A stretch of 64,000 bases of DNA from Gymnopus androsaceus JB14. Its lineage: Eukaryota > Basidiomycota > Agaricomycetes > Agaricales > Omphalotaceae. The notes below the pieces were generated by a model that was not told the origin of the DNA, did no database searches, and saw only the letters and a list, made by a program, of their open reading frames with translations. Below are positions 22,405 through 33,390 of the stretch, piece by piece. Each line of letters starts with the position of its first letter. The first letter of the stretch is position 1. The translations under genes and the position numbers were made by a program. The stretch lies in the NCBI GenBank assembly GCA_009733575.1, contig ML769402.1, forward strand, positions 166,086 to 230,085. The letters run 5' to 3'.

Positions 22405-22417
22405 GTGGTAAGCCCTA
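22405..22417 (-). repeat. hAT terminal inverted repeat, right
   Basis: GTGGTAAGCCCTA, the exact complement of 1437-1449. Confidence 0.93.
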
Positions 22418-22425
22418 ACCTTAGC
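22418..22425. repeat. 8 bp target-site duplication, right copy (ACCTTAGC)
   Basis: Identical to 1429-1436; it lies in the RT codons for KDAKV of the host gypsy element. Confidence 0.95.
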
Positions 22426-23474
22426 ATCCTTAAGCTTGTTGATGAGTTCTTGGATTAAAGGGAGTGGATAATGGTTCTTAATCATCATGTCATTGAGCTT
22501 CCTGTAATCCTGAACTGGCCATAATGTGCCATCTTTCTTTTTGACAAAGAAGAATGGTGAAGCCATTGGAGAGTTTGATGGACAAATGCATCCTGACCAT
22601 AGGTTTTCTTCTAAGAATTTGTCTAATGTTTTTTGTTTGTCAAGATTCAAAGGATAGACTTTACAGTCAACTGATTTAGAAACAGGTGTAAGTTGATGGT
22701 ATGATCCCATGGTTGTTGTTTAGGAAGTTCATCAAATCCTTTTTTATTGAATACAGCAGGATATTTCTGAACATATTGATCTGCTTTAGAGGATTCTGAC
22801 ATAGTGCATATGTGTCCATGGTCTTTAATATAACCTTCCCAATCGAATATAAAAAGTCTCTCTCCTTCTTCAAGACGATTGAGAGAAGTTCCTTCTTTGG
22901 GATTGAGCCACCAGGGGATGTATCCACAATGAGTAGGACATCAGTCAAATGTGACAGTAGAACTAGTCCTATCTATGCTAGGATTGTATTTGCAAAGCCA
23001 GTCAAGACCAATGAAGATATCAGTGTTTCCAAGATTGGTAACTCCAAATTCTATTCTTTCTACATGGTCTCCAATAACTAACTGAACTTCTGCCATTGCT
23101 TTGATTGATCTGCTGGCATTTAGAGTTCCATCAGCATTGTATACAGCAATTTTGATTGGGAGCTTTTGAATTGGAATGTTATGTTTTTCAACGAATTCTT
23201 TATTGATACATGATGATCTGATTGCTCCACAATCTAGAAGAGCATCTGCTTCTATTTGATTGTCTTTTGTGATGTCTTCTACTATGACCAATAGTTTAAG
23301 GTCTTTGCCTTTTGTACCTCTTATGAAATGTTTACATTTGAAGTTATTAACTGCTTCAACCACATTGGGTACTGACAACTTCCTTATTTCTGTGACCATT
23401 TGTTCCGTTAATATGCCAATTTTTTGGCAAGACCTTGAGAATGCGATTCTTGACAAGTTCACTTCTAGAGACAG
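22426..23474 (-). pseudogene. Ty3/gypsy protease and RT N-terminal half
   Basis: This is the upstream half of the same pol gene as 1-1436. The aspartic protease spans about 23380-22950: ALLDCGAIRSSCINKEFVEK carries the active-site DCGA (D-S/T-G-type) and NTDIFIGLDWL is the conserved C-terminal ILG-like strand. The RT fingers follow at 22710-22430: [38 protein letters not shown] and [10 protein letters not shown]. One frame break separates protease from RT. The gene is interrupted on its left by the hAT element and on its right by the LTR-like block at 23475. Confidence 0.9.
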
Positions 23475-25388
23475 TATAAGAGAGCTATAGTGAGCCTGAG
23501 CTGGTAGCTGTAACAAGTCTAATAAGTGTGGAAGTACTTGGACCAACAGAGCCATGGTATCAAATTGGATATCAGCTCTAAGTAGTTTTTAGGAAACAGT
23601 AGTCTGGTAGCAGAGAGTGTCACTGGCATGTCAATGCCAGCACTTATGTAAAAGAGGCACATTGCCCACATAGACTCGCACCCAAAAAGATGCACTCTGA
23701 AGACAAGTAACTCAGGGATTTGTGGAAAGGATATGGACTTTGTGAAATGGGACAGAACCAATTCAAGTGTGCTGATGTCAAGATGGTCATGATAACTGAG
23801 GTTTTCCTCAAGGCTTGATATCAAGGAAGTGCTAATAATTTGTTTGGTGCCAAACAATGGATAATGGCGTATGCTGAAAGAACGAAACAAGAAAAGAAGA
23901 ACCAACAAAGCCAAGAGAGCATACATAGGCCCTTGAGGTAACGTGTACCAGGTTTGGAAGGCATACATGTCTGCCAAGAAACAGAAGAAACAATGCATAA
24001 TAGAAAGAGGTTTGAGCTAGGAGAACAACACTGCACATTAGTTGGTGTTTTCCCAAACAAATATACTCCGGAAATATAGAAATATGGATATGGTTGGAAA
24101 GCTACGAGAATGGAGAATGACAATAGCAAGAAAGGAAAGAAGGATGTAATAAGCTACAATGAGAAACAGAACTATGATGGGATTAGTGAGTACAGTGCCA
24201 GGCATGCATCAGCTACATGGTAGTATGCGTCACCCAGGAAAGGACCAAAGGTGCATAACCCAGACAGAAATAGGGTGTAATACCCATATGAGGCAAACAG
24301 ACAGACATTAGGGTTGCACAGATACACATATATGGACTATTTTATTATAATTTCTCCTTTTCTGAAACAAGTTGTACCATTTCTCCTGATTCTCAAAGCA
24401 CTTTCTTATTTAACTGGCATCTGGCTGAGAGTAGTATAAAAGCCTAGCTATATTTCCTTTGCAAAACAAGTTACCTTTGGACCTCATTTGTTGCTAGTGT
24501 GAATCCTCGTTGACATAGCTATGGCTGAGACAGGAAAGATACCACTCCCTTGTGAACCAAAGTAATACTTCATGTGGTACGGAAGAGAGTTGTTTATTGT
24601 GCCCAGCATTAGAGACTTATAATCCTAACAACTGTGAAAACCCTGACTTAAACCAAGTCAAATTGTTGTTTAGTTTCAAGGAGTCTAGTGTGACCACCAA
24701 GAAATGACCATCTGTTGCAACTGAGCTCAGGTGTACAGGAAGCAAACTGCCTGCTGTCCTGAGTGGTTTTGCCCTACTGTTGGGAATCACTTTGTTGAAC
24801 CAAGCCATATTGTTGGTGGTTCTTTTTGTTGCCCCTATCATTACCCCGAATTTGTATAGATTGATTAGAAAAGGAGATCCTATCCTTCAATCGTCTACCA
24901 GCATCACTTTGAGAAACACCAGTCACTTTTGAGAAACAGAGAGTATTTTCTTTGCAGAATCTTTGACAACGCACCCTCGCTATTTAAATTGATAGCCAAA
25001 CCCCCCTGTGTTCCGGTTGCCTAGTGTAGATTGCTCTGCACTACTTGAACCAATGGACATACAGCTCATTATCAGTGTTTGTGCAGATACGCAGAATTGT
25101 TTGTTGAGTTGGCATACTTGACCTGTGCTTTGGTGTTTGCTTTTCCCCCTCGATTAGTTCAGCACATCGGCATACATTAGTTGACTTTTCACAACCTTCC
25201 TCCAATACAAACCTTGTTCATTTGCACTGCTTGTGCCTCTGTCGAGTGCTTTCTTTACAAATCAATTAGTAGTAGAGGGAACCTTTGACAACCTCCTTCC
25301 TTGCATTAATTAAACCTTTTGGATTGAATCTGATTGGGGTGATTGTTGTTTGGTTGGGTTTCAAACCTAGCACAAATCTAACTCATCA
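23475..25388 (+). mobile_element. LTR-like insertion, family B (boundaries approximate)
   Basis: This block interrupts the gypsy gag-pol between KKTEKP and SRSELVKNRILKVLPKNW. It begins ATAAGAGAGCTATAGTGAGCC and ends CTAACTCATCA like the block at 6148-7948. A TATA-like GTAGTATAAAAGCC lies near 24431. Flanks ACAGT and ACAGG may be a mutated 5 bp duplication. Except for both ends and weak similarity around the TATA region, its interior differs from family A, so these look like related but distinct LTR families. Confidence 0.6.
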
Positions 25389-25643
25389 CAGGTTTTTCAG
25401 TCTTTTTGGAAGATGGTAAAATAGGAGTAGATTCAGGGGTATTTATCATGTATGAAATACCACTATCTACATATATAGAACTATCCATGTTCATAGTCAA
25501 CTGAGACTCAACAGGACCTGTATTCACTGTTGAGATTTCACAAAACCCCAGAGCTTTCTGAGTTCTGCTTGTTCTTCTTCACTAAGGGTTGTAAACGCTT
25601 GGTGTATTATTTCCCTTTTGTTTGGACAGTCTCTCTTCATGTG
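25389..25643 (-). pseudogene. Ty3/gypsy gag C-terminus and gag-pol junction
   Basis: The minus strand resumes gag as HMKRDCPNKREIIHQAFTTL and ends ...RKLWGFVKSQQ at a TGA, followed in another frame by a spacer ending ILPSSKKTEKP. The first residues complete the CCHC zinc knuckle broken by the solo LTR at 25644-26700. Confidence 0.8.
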
Positions 25644-26700
25644 TGTGAGACCCAGTGCACGAAACGGATCTCGAACCAAGGTATCCCAAATGTTTCACAC
25701 CTAGATGTAGGTGGAGACCAAATGCAACCACCTGGGGTAACCGTGCCGTAAGGTGGGTCTGGACAGTAGTATGAGTGTTGTACGGAACAGTACAAGCCTC
25801 AGAGGTGCAAGGAACAGTGTACAGGCCACCCAATGACATAATCAGGAGGAAGCAGATGGTATTGTGGTCCAACAACCAGAAATGAGTGGAAGTGGATGGA
25901 ATATGGATGAAGGGGTGGTCCAAAAAGGTGTAATAAGTCCAAATATGGATAATGCAGGTGGAATACAGCAAATGCGGATGGAAATAGCGTGGGAGCAGAT
26001 GGAATGGGGTGAAAGTGGGCGGAAATAGCGTGGGAGTGGATGGAATAGCGTGGGAGCAGATGGAATAGTGTGGGAGCGGATGGAATAGCATAAAAGCGGG
26101 TGGAAATAGCGTGGGAGCAGGCAGAATTGAGTGAAGCAGACGGTCCCAGAGGTTCTAGAGGTAGCAAAACCCAAATAGGAAGCTCCCAGGGAGCTTTGGT
26201 CATAAAGTTGTAAACAGGGATAGAAGACAGTGAGCTCTAGATGTAGATTTGGTATCTACGGACAGAGCCTCACAGTTAATGCAGATGACAGTGGGCCTTC
26301 GAATGGAGCTCGGAAGGCACAACTGGTTAGAACAGATAGAAATAGAGAGACAGAGACAGAGACAGAAGCAAAACGGGATTGATTCAGTAACAATGGTAAT
26401 AACAGACTAGGGTACATGAACTTGGGGTGTCTACTTATATACTGTAGGGTGGCTGTGTAAGTCATTGGGAGGGCCTGATGGATAGTTATCAAGTGCGGGA
26501 GGCACCCAGAAGGCAGGATAACTGATAATCACATGTAGAAAGTGCCCGGCAGGCATAATAAATGGTAAATAAGCATGGGAAGCGCCTGCATATAGGTAAA
26601 TGAGTGCGGGAAGTATCCACGGACGGTCAGGAAGCGTGGGAAACATCAGCGGGTGGATAGCAGGGGCAGGGAGTGTCTGGAAATAAGCCAAGGCCTGACA
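25644..26700 (-). mobile_element. Solo LTR (1,057 bp), copy 2
   Basis: Same family and orientation as 4686-5802, with a perfect 5 bp duplication ATGTG (25639-25643 and 26701-26705). The minus-strand TATA box lies near 26440. It inserted into the gag zinc knuckle of the outer gypsy element and is 60 bp shorter than copy 1, mainly from fewer minisatellite units. Confidence 0.93.
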
Positions 26701-27617
26701 ATGTGTCTGGGTTGTCCATACCTGTAACACTTGAATGGACCTTGTGTCCACCCTCGGTCCAACTCCATTGGTTGTCCACTTCCTCCATAGGTGACACCAG
26801 TTCCATCTTGTTGGTAAGGAACTGGTGGTTGTGGTGTTGTTTTAGGTGCCTGCACCTGAGTCTGTGGAGTGGTCTTTGTAGTGGAAAACCATTGGTTTCC
26901 AAAGCCCCACTGTTTCATCTTGTTATTCCTTCTTTGCCAAAGGTCATCAAGGTCAACGCATTGTTTCTTCCATCCATCAAAAGTGTTGGGTAGGATTCCA
27001 ACGCTATAGATACTGTCAATAATAGACTTATTGACTGCATGCATTATTTTTTGCAGGATGTGTGTATCATCCTCTTCATATTCTGTAGTACTGACTAGTA
27101 CCTCAAAGCATTCAAAGAACGCTGCTACTGTTTTGTCCTTTCCTTGACAAATTCTTTCAAATCTTTCTCTGGCATTGGCATGTCTTGCCATATCCAGGTA
27201 TTAACTGTTGAGTTTTTTCACAAAATATGACCAAGTCATATTCCAGGTTCCCATGTCATCTGAGTAGAAACCATTGTATTGGTTTTCAACCCAGTCTCAT
27301 ACTTTCTCTCCTACCATATAGGAGATTGCAACATTGATCCGTTCATCATTAGAACAAATCTTGTTCTTTGGGTCATTGACCCAAGCAACTAACTTCCGTT
27401 TCCATTCTCGGAAGCTCTCTTTGTCCCCTTTAAACATGGGAGGTTCTTTCAAGAGAGATTTTCCACTGCTGGGAGTAGATGTTTCTACTCCTGGACATGT
27501 TACGGTCCATTCTTCTTGTATGAGGAAGGCAGCAAGTTGTTTGGGAGTAGGAACAGGAGCGGTTTGGGGATTGTTATTGGTAGGAGTGGAGAAAGGGGTA
27601 GCTTGGGGCTCAGACAT
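26701..27617 (-). pseudogene. Ty3/gypsy gag
   Basis: The start at 27617 gives MSEPQATPFSTPTNNNPQTA, a Pro/Thr-rich leader. The capsid-like part follows with PPMFKGDKESFREWKRKLVAWVN and ISYMVGEKV up to 27297, then resumes after a stop at 27191 with ARERFERICQGKDKTVAAFF and DGWKKQCVDLDDLWQRRNN. A zinc knuckle FKCYRYGQPRH follows, in which the second Cys of CCHC is replaced by Tyr. The knuckle is split by the solo LTR. Gag forms the virus-like particle of gypsy retrotransposons; this copy is broken by a stop and the insertion. Confidence 0.87.
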
Positions 27618-27619
27618 AG

Positions 27620-28300
27620 TGGATATAGATGAAGGGGGAGTGGTGGTTTGGTCAGATGGGGTAGGTAGTCTGGAATTTCAAGCTTGATAGGTTGTTCAAT
27701 CCAGAATGGTGAGAGGTGAATGTGATCAGCAACTCTTGGAATATAAAATGATGAAAAAAGGTATGAAAAAAATAGAAAGGTGAAGGAAGAGGAATGTGGT
27801 AATGTGAATAAGACCAAGTGGTCAATGTCGAACAAAGGGATGTTCACTTTCAAGAGACTACTCAGTTATAAAGCATGCATTGAATGTATGATTTATCCCC
27901 AAACAGTACTGTTATGGGGAATATGCAAAATGGTGAGTGAAGAGGTGTATTAAAGATAAAATTTGTTTGCATAGCATGAATATACTAGTGAAATCTTGAG
28001 TAGCAAGAGATCACAACAATGTCAAAGAATACTGCCAACCAGTATCAATGATGAGCAACAATCCGTGACAAGTGGAGAGAATAGCTTCAATCTTCTATCA
28101 GCAACTAGTTCCTCACAACACAAGGTACCAAGTGTCACAACTTCCGATTTAGACAAAGATAGGAACAATGAGGAAAGGAGAAGGAGAATGTATTGAGGAC
28201 TAGGAGGTATTGACAAGATTGAAGCTAAGGACTAAGTTACAACTACAACTACTTATATATACTATTGTACAAACCCTAAACCCTACACCCTACACCCTGA
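27620..28300 (-). mobile_element. Leader and probable 5' LTR region of the outer gypsy element
   Basis: Upstream of gag on the minus strand lies AT-rich leader, then a TATATATAAGTAGTTG box near 28250 that would place an LTR promoter here. The LTR edges could not be fixed because the partner LTR lies outside the window. TTTGACA followed by TTGTTGTGATC near 28015 is a possible LTR end and primer site. This is inference from position. Confidence 0.4.
28269..28300 (+). repeat. Short telomere-like CCCTAMA tract
   Basis: AAACCCTAAACCCTACACCC followed by TACACCCTG is an interstitial, degenerate CCCTAA-type tract of about 30 bp. It is short enough to be coincidental. Confidence 0.45.
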
Positions 28301-29379
28301 CCATACAGTAACAATGCATGAAACAATGAAAGACAACAGATAGGTGACAATAAGTAATAATGAGTCAATCTTACAAGTATGGACATGTTAGCATGTGTTA
28401 TGATCAGAAACAATCATACTCTGATTGACTGAACTCTAATAATATAGTAAACATAACCAAATCAGTATAGCTGTGCATCTAACAAGTGCATGCTTATAGA
28501 TATATAAGGGTAAATAGAAGGAAAAGATAAGAAATAATATCATGTATAGATAAGATAAGAATGTTTGTAACATCAAATGGAAAAAGTTAAAACAAGTTGG
28601 TGATCCCACAGAACTTCATAGCAGGCCATAGCAGGCCATAGTGGCCACTATGGCCTGCTATGGCCTGCTATGACTATTATCCAGGTTTTTCTGATGTTAT
28701 ATTTACTCTCTTCTGAATTGTAGTATATATAAAACTGCTTGAGTTAAGCAAAAGGACCAGTACCATAACAGGATATGAATGTGCTGTATAAGATGTAGAT
28801 AAATAAAAACCAGTTCTCCATATAGAGCAACTATTATCCTGACCAAGAGGCCATGACCCATTTGTACAGGAGATGGATCCACAAGAGGGGGAGGAAAATT
28901 GAAGTCCATATATATAAAACTAACCATTTCAGGCCAGTGCCACAGGAAGGTAATGGAATTTTGTGTTATACAAAATACTTCTACATTATAATTTATAATT
29001 TATTCTCAATCTTGTTAGCACCATTGTCAGGTATAGCACCTTCAACAGCCCAGTGCAACACCAGTGTCTCCATAAATTCTGCACTTCATCAACTAAGTAC
29101 CCTTCTGGATTATTGATTCATTATGGAAATATCAAGTAAAAGGTAGAGAAATGAGACTTTATTGAATACTTCTACATATTTCACTTTTGGCTTGGGACAC
29201 AGCCACTTAAGCCTTTGTTAAGGCCTTAAAGGATCTGAGGAAAATCCTGAAGCCTTAACATAAGGCCTTAACTTAGGGCCTATGTACTTAAGGCTTAGGC
29301 CTTTGGTAGAACACTGGATGCAACTGCCCACCACTTTTAATTGGTCTTGCCTTCTCTAAATACTTGTGCCATTCTCTAT
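28301..29379. other. AT-rich stretch, no gene recognised
   Basis: Apart from the palindrome at 28617-28672 and a run of imperfect AAGGCCTTAA-like words at 29200-29310, I see no coding signal, LTR end or RNA gene here. Confidence 0.5.
28617..28672. repeat. Perfect 56 bp palindrome
   Basis: Two 25 bp arms built of CATAGCAGGC repeats flank the self-complementary centre TGGCCA, giving an uninterrupted perfect palindrome. Each arm is itself a direct repeat (AGCAGGCCAT twice). It can form a GC-rich hairpin. Confidence 0.95.
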
Positions 29380-30470
29380 CATCTGCAAGTAGACCTCTAG
29401 CAAGGTACTAGGTATCATGAAAGGTAGGAAAGAGGAAACCATTGACAGTGTGAAGATTTTCAAAGGAAGTTGGGGCTCTAACTACAGTCAAAAATTTTCT
29501 GATATAGAAGCACTCACCACCAGTTGGTGGTACATAGTACATTCTCCCAATTGCAAACTGCCTTTGTCTAGTCTTCCACTGCACTGGTTTATTATTCCTC
29601 CTATTGACCTTTTCAAAGACAATCTGACAAAGTGATTTTGAAGATCCTGATAGAGAAGAGTGCATGCCAAAGCTCCTTCAGCTTGAAAAATGCAGTAAGG
29701 GTGGTTTCTGTGAAATCAGCATTGTTGAAAACTGCCTGCAGGTCATTTTGAGGACTGAAAGTAGCCTGATGCATATTTGGTCCATGGGTTTGTAGAGCCT
29801 GTGTGCTGGGAATATGCTTGTGGATTTCAGAATGAAGTGTTCACCAGGCTGCCTCTGCACATGAGAAATAATAACCCACAATATATACCTTAATTTCATC
29901 CCTCTCCCCAACTTGTAGACTTCCCTTATCTCCACCCTTGTGAATGTTTTTGACAGTATACTTTACAGCAGCAATGGAAGTAGCACATTCCACATTAATA
30001 TGGCAGTTGTACTTGGTTGAAAGAAAAGGTGAGTATGGAATAATTCACTGGTTATCAACTAAATGTGAGCCAACTTGATAGCTTTGACCATCATTTGGAT
30101 GCTTGTACTTGGGATATCCATATCAGCAATATAGTATTGAAAAAGTTGGCCACCATGCAGAACGGTTGAATATTTGCTGGAGCAGGAATCGATGCAATAA
30201 GAGATGTAGCAAGTGAGAGTAAGGTGGGAGGGTCTTTGTTTTTCTGGCTCATGGAGGTATAGATTGAAGTCCCATCCTGCTTCTCCATAAGGAAAGAGTA
30301 GAATGTAGTGAAGTGGAGCATATGATGCATGAAGAGGGTAATGACCATTAAGAGTATGTAGATGCAGGACTATATCACATTTATCTGTAGGAATTATCTC
30401 ATCTCCAGGCACAAGGACTGCAATTTCATCTGCAGTGGCTTCATCATAGCAACATCAATCAAAGCCAGGC
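29380..30470 (-). pseudogene. Helitron-type helicase remnant
   Basis: The minus strand carries a Helitron N-terminal (helitron-like) domain: VPGDEIIPTDKCDIVLHL, then ASYAPLHYILLFPYGEAGWD and LHGGQLFQYYIADM. Downstream are pieces of the helicase region: RQRQFAIGRMYYVPPTGGEC, TVVRAPTSFENLHTVNGF and LARGLLADDREWHKYLEKA at about 29395. Pieces are in different frames and the Rep HUH motif and PIF1 Walker motifs were not found. Helitrons transpose by rolling circle; no Helitron 3' hairpin plus CTRR end could be fixed nearby. Confidence 0.8.
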
Positions 30471-33390
30471 AAAAGACAAAGATAGACTGAATAATTTGGA
30501 CAAAAATTTTGAGCCTCAGTACATGTTGTATGCCTTTCAATGAACAGTTCAATTTAGTACTAGCATCAATAATTGGGGTATGCTATCCAAAAATGGGAAT
30601 CTTGGGACAGGATGAGTGCACAATAAATTTCTTTCTTAACACTATCATATTGAGGAAAAGCTCAGCCTAAATCCCACAAAAGACTGGGTCAATTGCAATC
30701 ATTTGCAGCCATTATTGTTAAAATATAGTATGTCCAGTCACTTACATACATACTGAGTAGTAAGTACTAAGAATTACACACCTTGCTTGTGAGTTGGTGC
30801 TTTTGACAGTCCTGTTTACACCTTTGTTGTTGTGCTAGCTGGCAGGAAGTTGAATCTGTTTTGATAGATCTCTCCTCAACACACATATAAGCAAAGGAGG
30901 TTCAAGAACATGCTATAACTCAGCCTATAAGATAACATATCTTGTGCTTTTGCAGTTTTTCCTGATGTTCTCACTCCCATCACCATTGTTGGCCAAGTTG
31001 GCAAGCAGTGGGCTGACCTATACTCAGATCAGGGTTTGTATTTTGAGAAGATTTATGAAGAGAAGGGATTATGGGAATAAGAGTCTGATGTGTTGCAGCA
31101 GGTATTGGCAATGGCTATTTGTGAGCTATGAGACTACTGGAAGTTTGGATACAAAGAGAGTACACTTAATTGAGCTCCATTTAAAGCCCAGAATATGGGT
31201 CTCAATGCAGAATGTACCTGCTGTTGTTGTTCTGTGGATCCCTTTCCCTTCTGTTCACAATTAGTTTATTTTGACCAGTAGTATTTGGTATTGGTATTCA
31301 ACAGTATGTTGGACTTGAAGGATGAGGTTGTGCTAAGTGGAACTTATTCCTTGCATCCTGATAGTGATCCATTGTTATTGTTATGGGTAGAAAAAAGGTA
31401 TTGAGACTGATACTATTTAAGTTAAAAAAACACAGTAAATCACTTGCTGTGCTTGCACATTGCACTCTTTCTGCTTAAAACTTTTAATATAAGGTCTTGT
31501 ACATGTTTTGAATAAATATTGCAAGGAAAAAATTCAAGATTTTTGAACTTGTGCAAAATCACACATTTTTCAGGTTCACATGAGGTTCTTGATTTTTAGA
31601 GCCACAAATACTTCACGGGCAAGTATAAGGTTTTAACAGTACCTTTGGTACATGTATATAATTAGTAGTACTGCCATCCCGTTAAGGTTCCTGACTTGTG
31701 GTTGTTAGTTTGCAAGCAAAAATGCCAAAAAGTGCATTTCCAGATACTGCCAGTTGCCATTAATCACTCTTTTAACTTCTCCACCAATTTCAAGGGTCTT
31801 GTTGGCTCCCTCTGGTATCCTTCCAAACATCTCTTAAAAATCACCCAAAGTTGATGAAAAGATTCTTTAACATCTTAAATATATTCTCCCAAAATCTGGG
31901 AGCCATCCATTGAGAACTGCAAAAGTTTTTCTATTTTTTTAACTTTCAGGTCATCAATAGTAGTAGAAGAGAATAGGTAGGTAGGTAGGTAGGTAAACCA
32001 GCATGATCCCATTGAGAAACAGCCAGGTTATACACAGCACACATTGCACCTGTATGTGTGCCATGGGCATCTAGTGTTCATGTTGTTGTGGTAGGCAGCC
32101 AAGACTGCCCGGCTCGCTAGAATGGATGGAAAGATGTGAGTGCTCGGAGTCGAGTCATACTGACGGCTCGGGAGCTCAGGAAGCATAAGCACTTTGGTAG
32201 CCAATCAGATTACAGAGTTGTCTTCTAGAAAAGTCAGTTCCTTTATTATTATAGATAGATAGATACATTATACATTATACATTATAGGTATATATTTTTG
32301 AATGGTTTTTATGCATGAACAGTACTATCGAGTTCAAACAGAATAAGGAGGAGAGGTGGGGAGAGTCATGATGCAGCTGAGTATGGAGGTGCTGTTGGGA
32401 ATATTCAAAGATTGCACAAAAATAATTCGCATGTGCCTGCTCAATCCTGGGAAAATATGAGGGAAAGTGCTGATATTTTGCATAGAAAGAATATGCAAAA
32501 TATCATTGGATTACAGTGCAGCAGTGTACTGAAGCAACAGAATGCCAGGTTTCGTATGACTGATCTCAGAGGACTGCTTTGCAATCAGCTCACTTTGGAG
32601 TCATAAATACATGATTCAACATTGCTCTACCAAGCTCATTGAGGATTTAATAGCTGGCAGTGGTAGAAAATCACTGCTGAAATCATGTCCAGTTTAACAG
32701 CCTCAGTTGTTTGTGATGGCCATTCTTCATAAAAACCCTACAAGCAACTGTAATAAACGTCTGTGAATTTTTCATAAATTGTCTCCAGTTCCTTCCTCCG
32801 TTTTCATATATATTCCATGATCAAATGGTACAATTGATGCCAGCGCCGGGTGGCGGATTTTGGGACAGTAAAATAAGTGGGGACACCCTACTGACATGCA
32901 TTGTCTCTTGACATCCATGGGTGTAGTAGCATCTCGTCCTCTTGACATCCGCGACATCACCTTGTCTCGATTTCTTGATGTCCACGATGTCACAATGTCA
33001 CAATGTCACAACATTGACAACCAATGTCCTCCGCGAGGTCATTTTGAAAGACCTCATGCTTACCTCGTGGAGATTCACAAGCTGTTATTTTAATTTTCCT
33101 CCCGGAGAACATCCGGCGCCTTGTTTGAATGGCCTCCAAATTTCCTCACAATAAACGCATGGCAGAAATCCATCTGAAATTTGGAGGATATTTTGATTTA
33201 CCTCCCTAAAACAGTGCTGATGTCAGTTTGTTTTCCCGCTGCTATGTACTTTTAATTCACCGCCGGAAGCCTTTTAAAGATAACTTCATGATGTTTAGTG
33301 CAATTTTATTGAAAATAACCTCACAATTTTGGCACAACTTCTACAGTAAGGTTATTTAAATTTACACTTGGCCAAAATTGAGACACTTTT
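30471..33390. other. Long non-coding stretch
   Basis: No convincing gene. It contains short simple repeats, including a GTAG tract near 31975-31996 and a GATA/ATTATACA tract near 32250-32290. A small cluster of CACAATGT repeats lies near 32990-33015. Weak inverted words (CCTCCAAATTT near 33131 and AAATTTGGAGG near 33178) hint at a decayed inverted-repeat element. Confidence 0.5.

Larger units (their letters stand above)
1437..22417 (-). mobile_element. 20,981 bp hAT-superfamily transposon with nested insertions
   Basis: The ends are a 13 bp perfect terminal inverted repeat, TAGGGCTTACCAC at 1437-1449 and its complement at 22405-22417, flanked by identical 8 bp duplications. An 8 bp duplication and T/CAGGG ends are hallmarks of hAT elements. 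The interior encodes hAT transposase exons on the minus strand (GPEFQELLQY, MDNASNNDT, LILDVKTQWSSTHQMM, ELDEYL...DPLQWWY). Both sub-terminal regions carry scattered ACGGT/ACCGT-like words, as hAT transposase-binding regions often do. The large size comes from an 8.2 kb DDE element, copia-like sequence and a duplicated transposase block. The transposase contains frameshifts, so the element is no longer autonomous. Confidence 0.92.

Noticed and set aside
23519..24129. Membrane-protein-like minus-strand frames in the LTR-like block
   Set aside because: Hydrophobic bias comes from AT-rich LTR sequence; the frames overlap each other and fall inside a repeated element.
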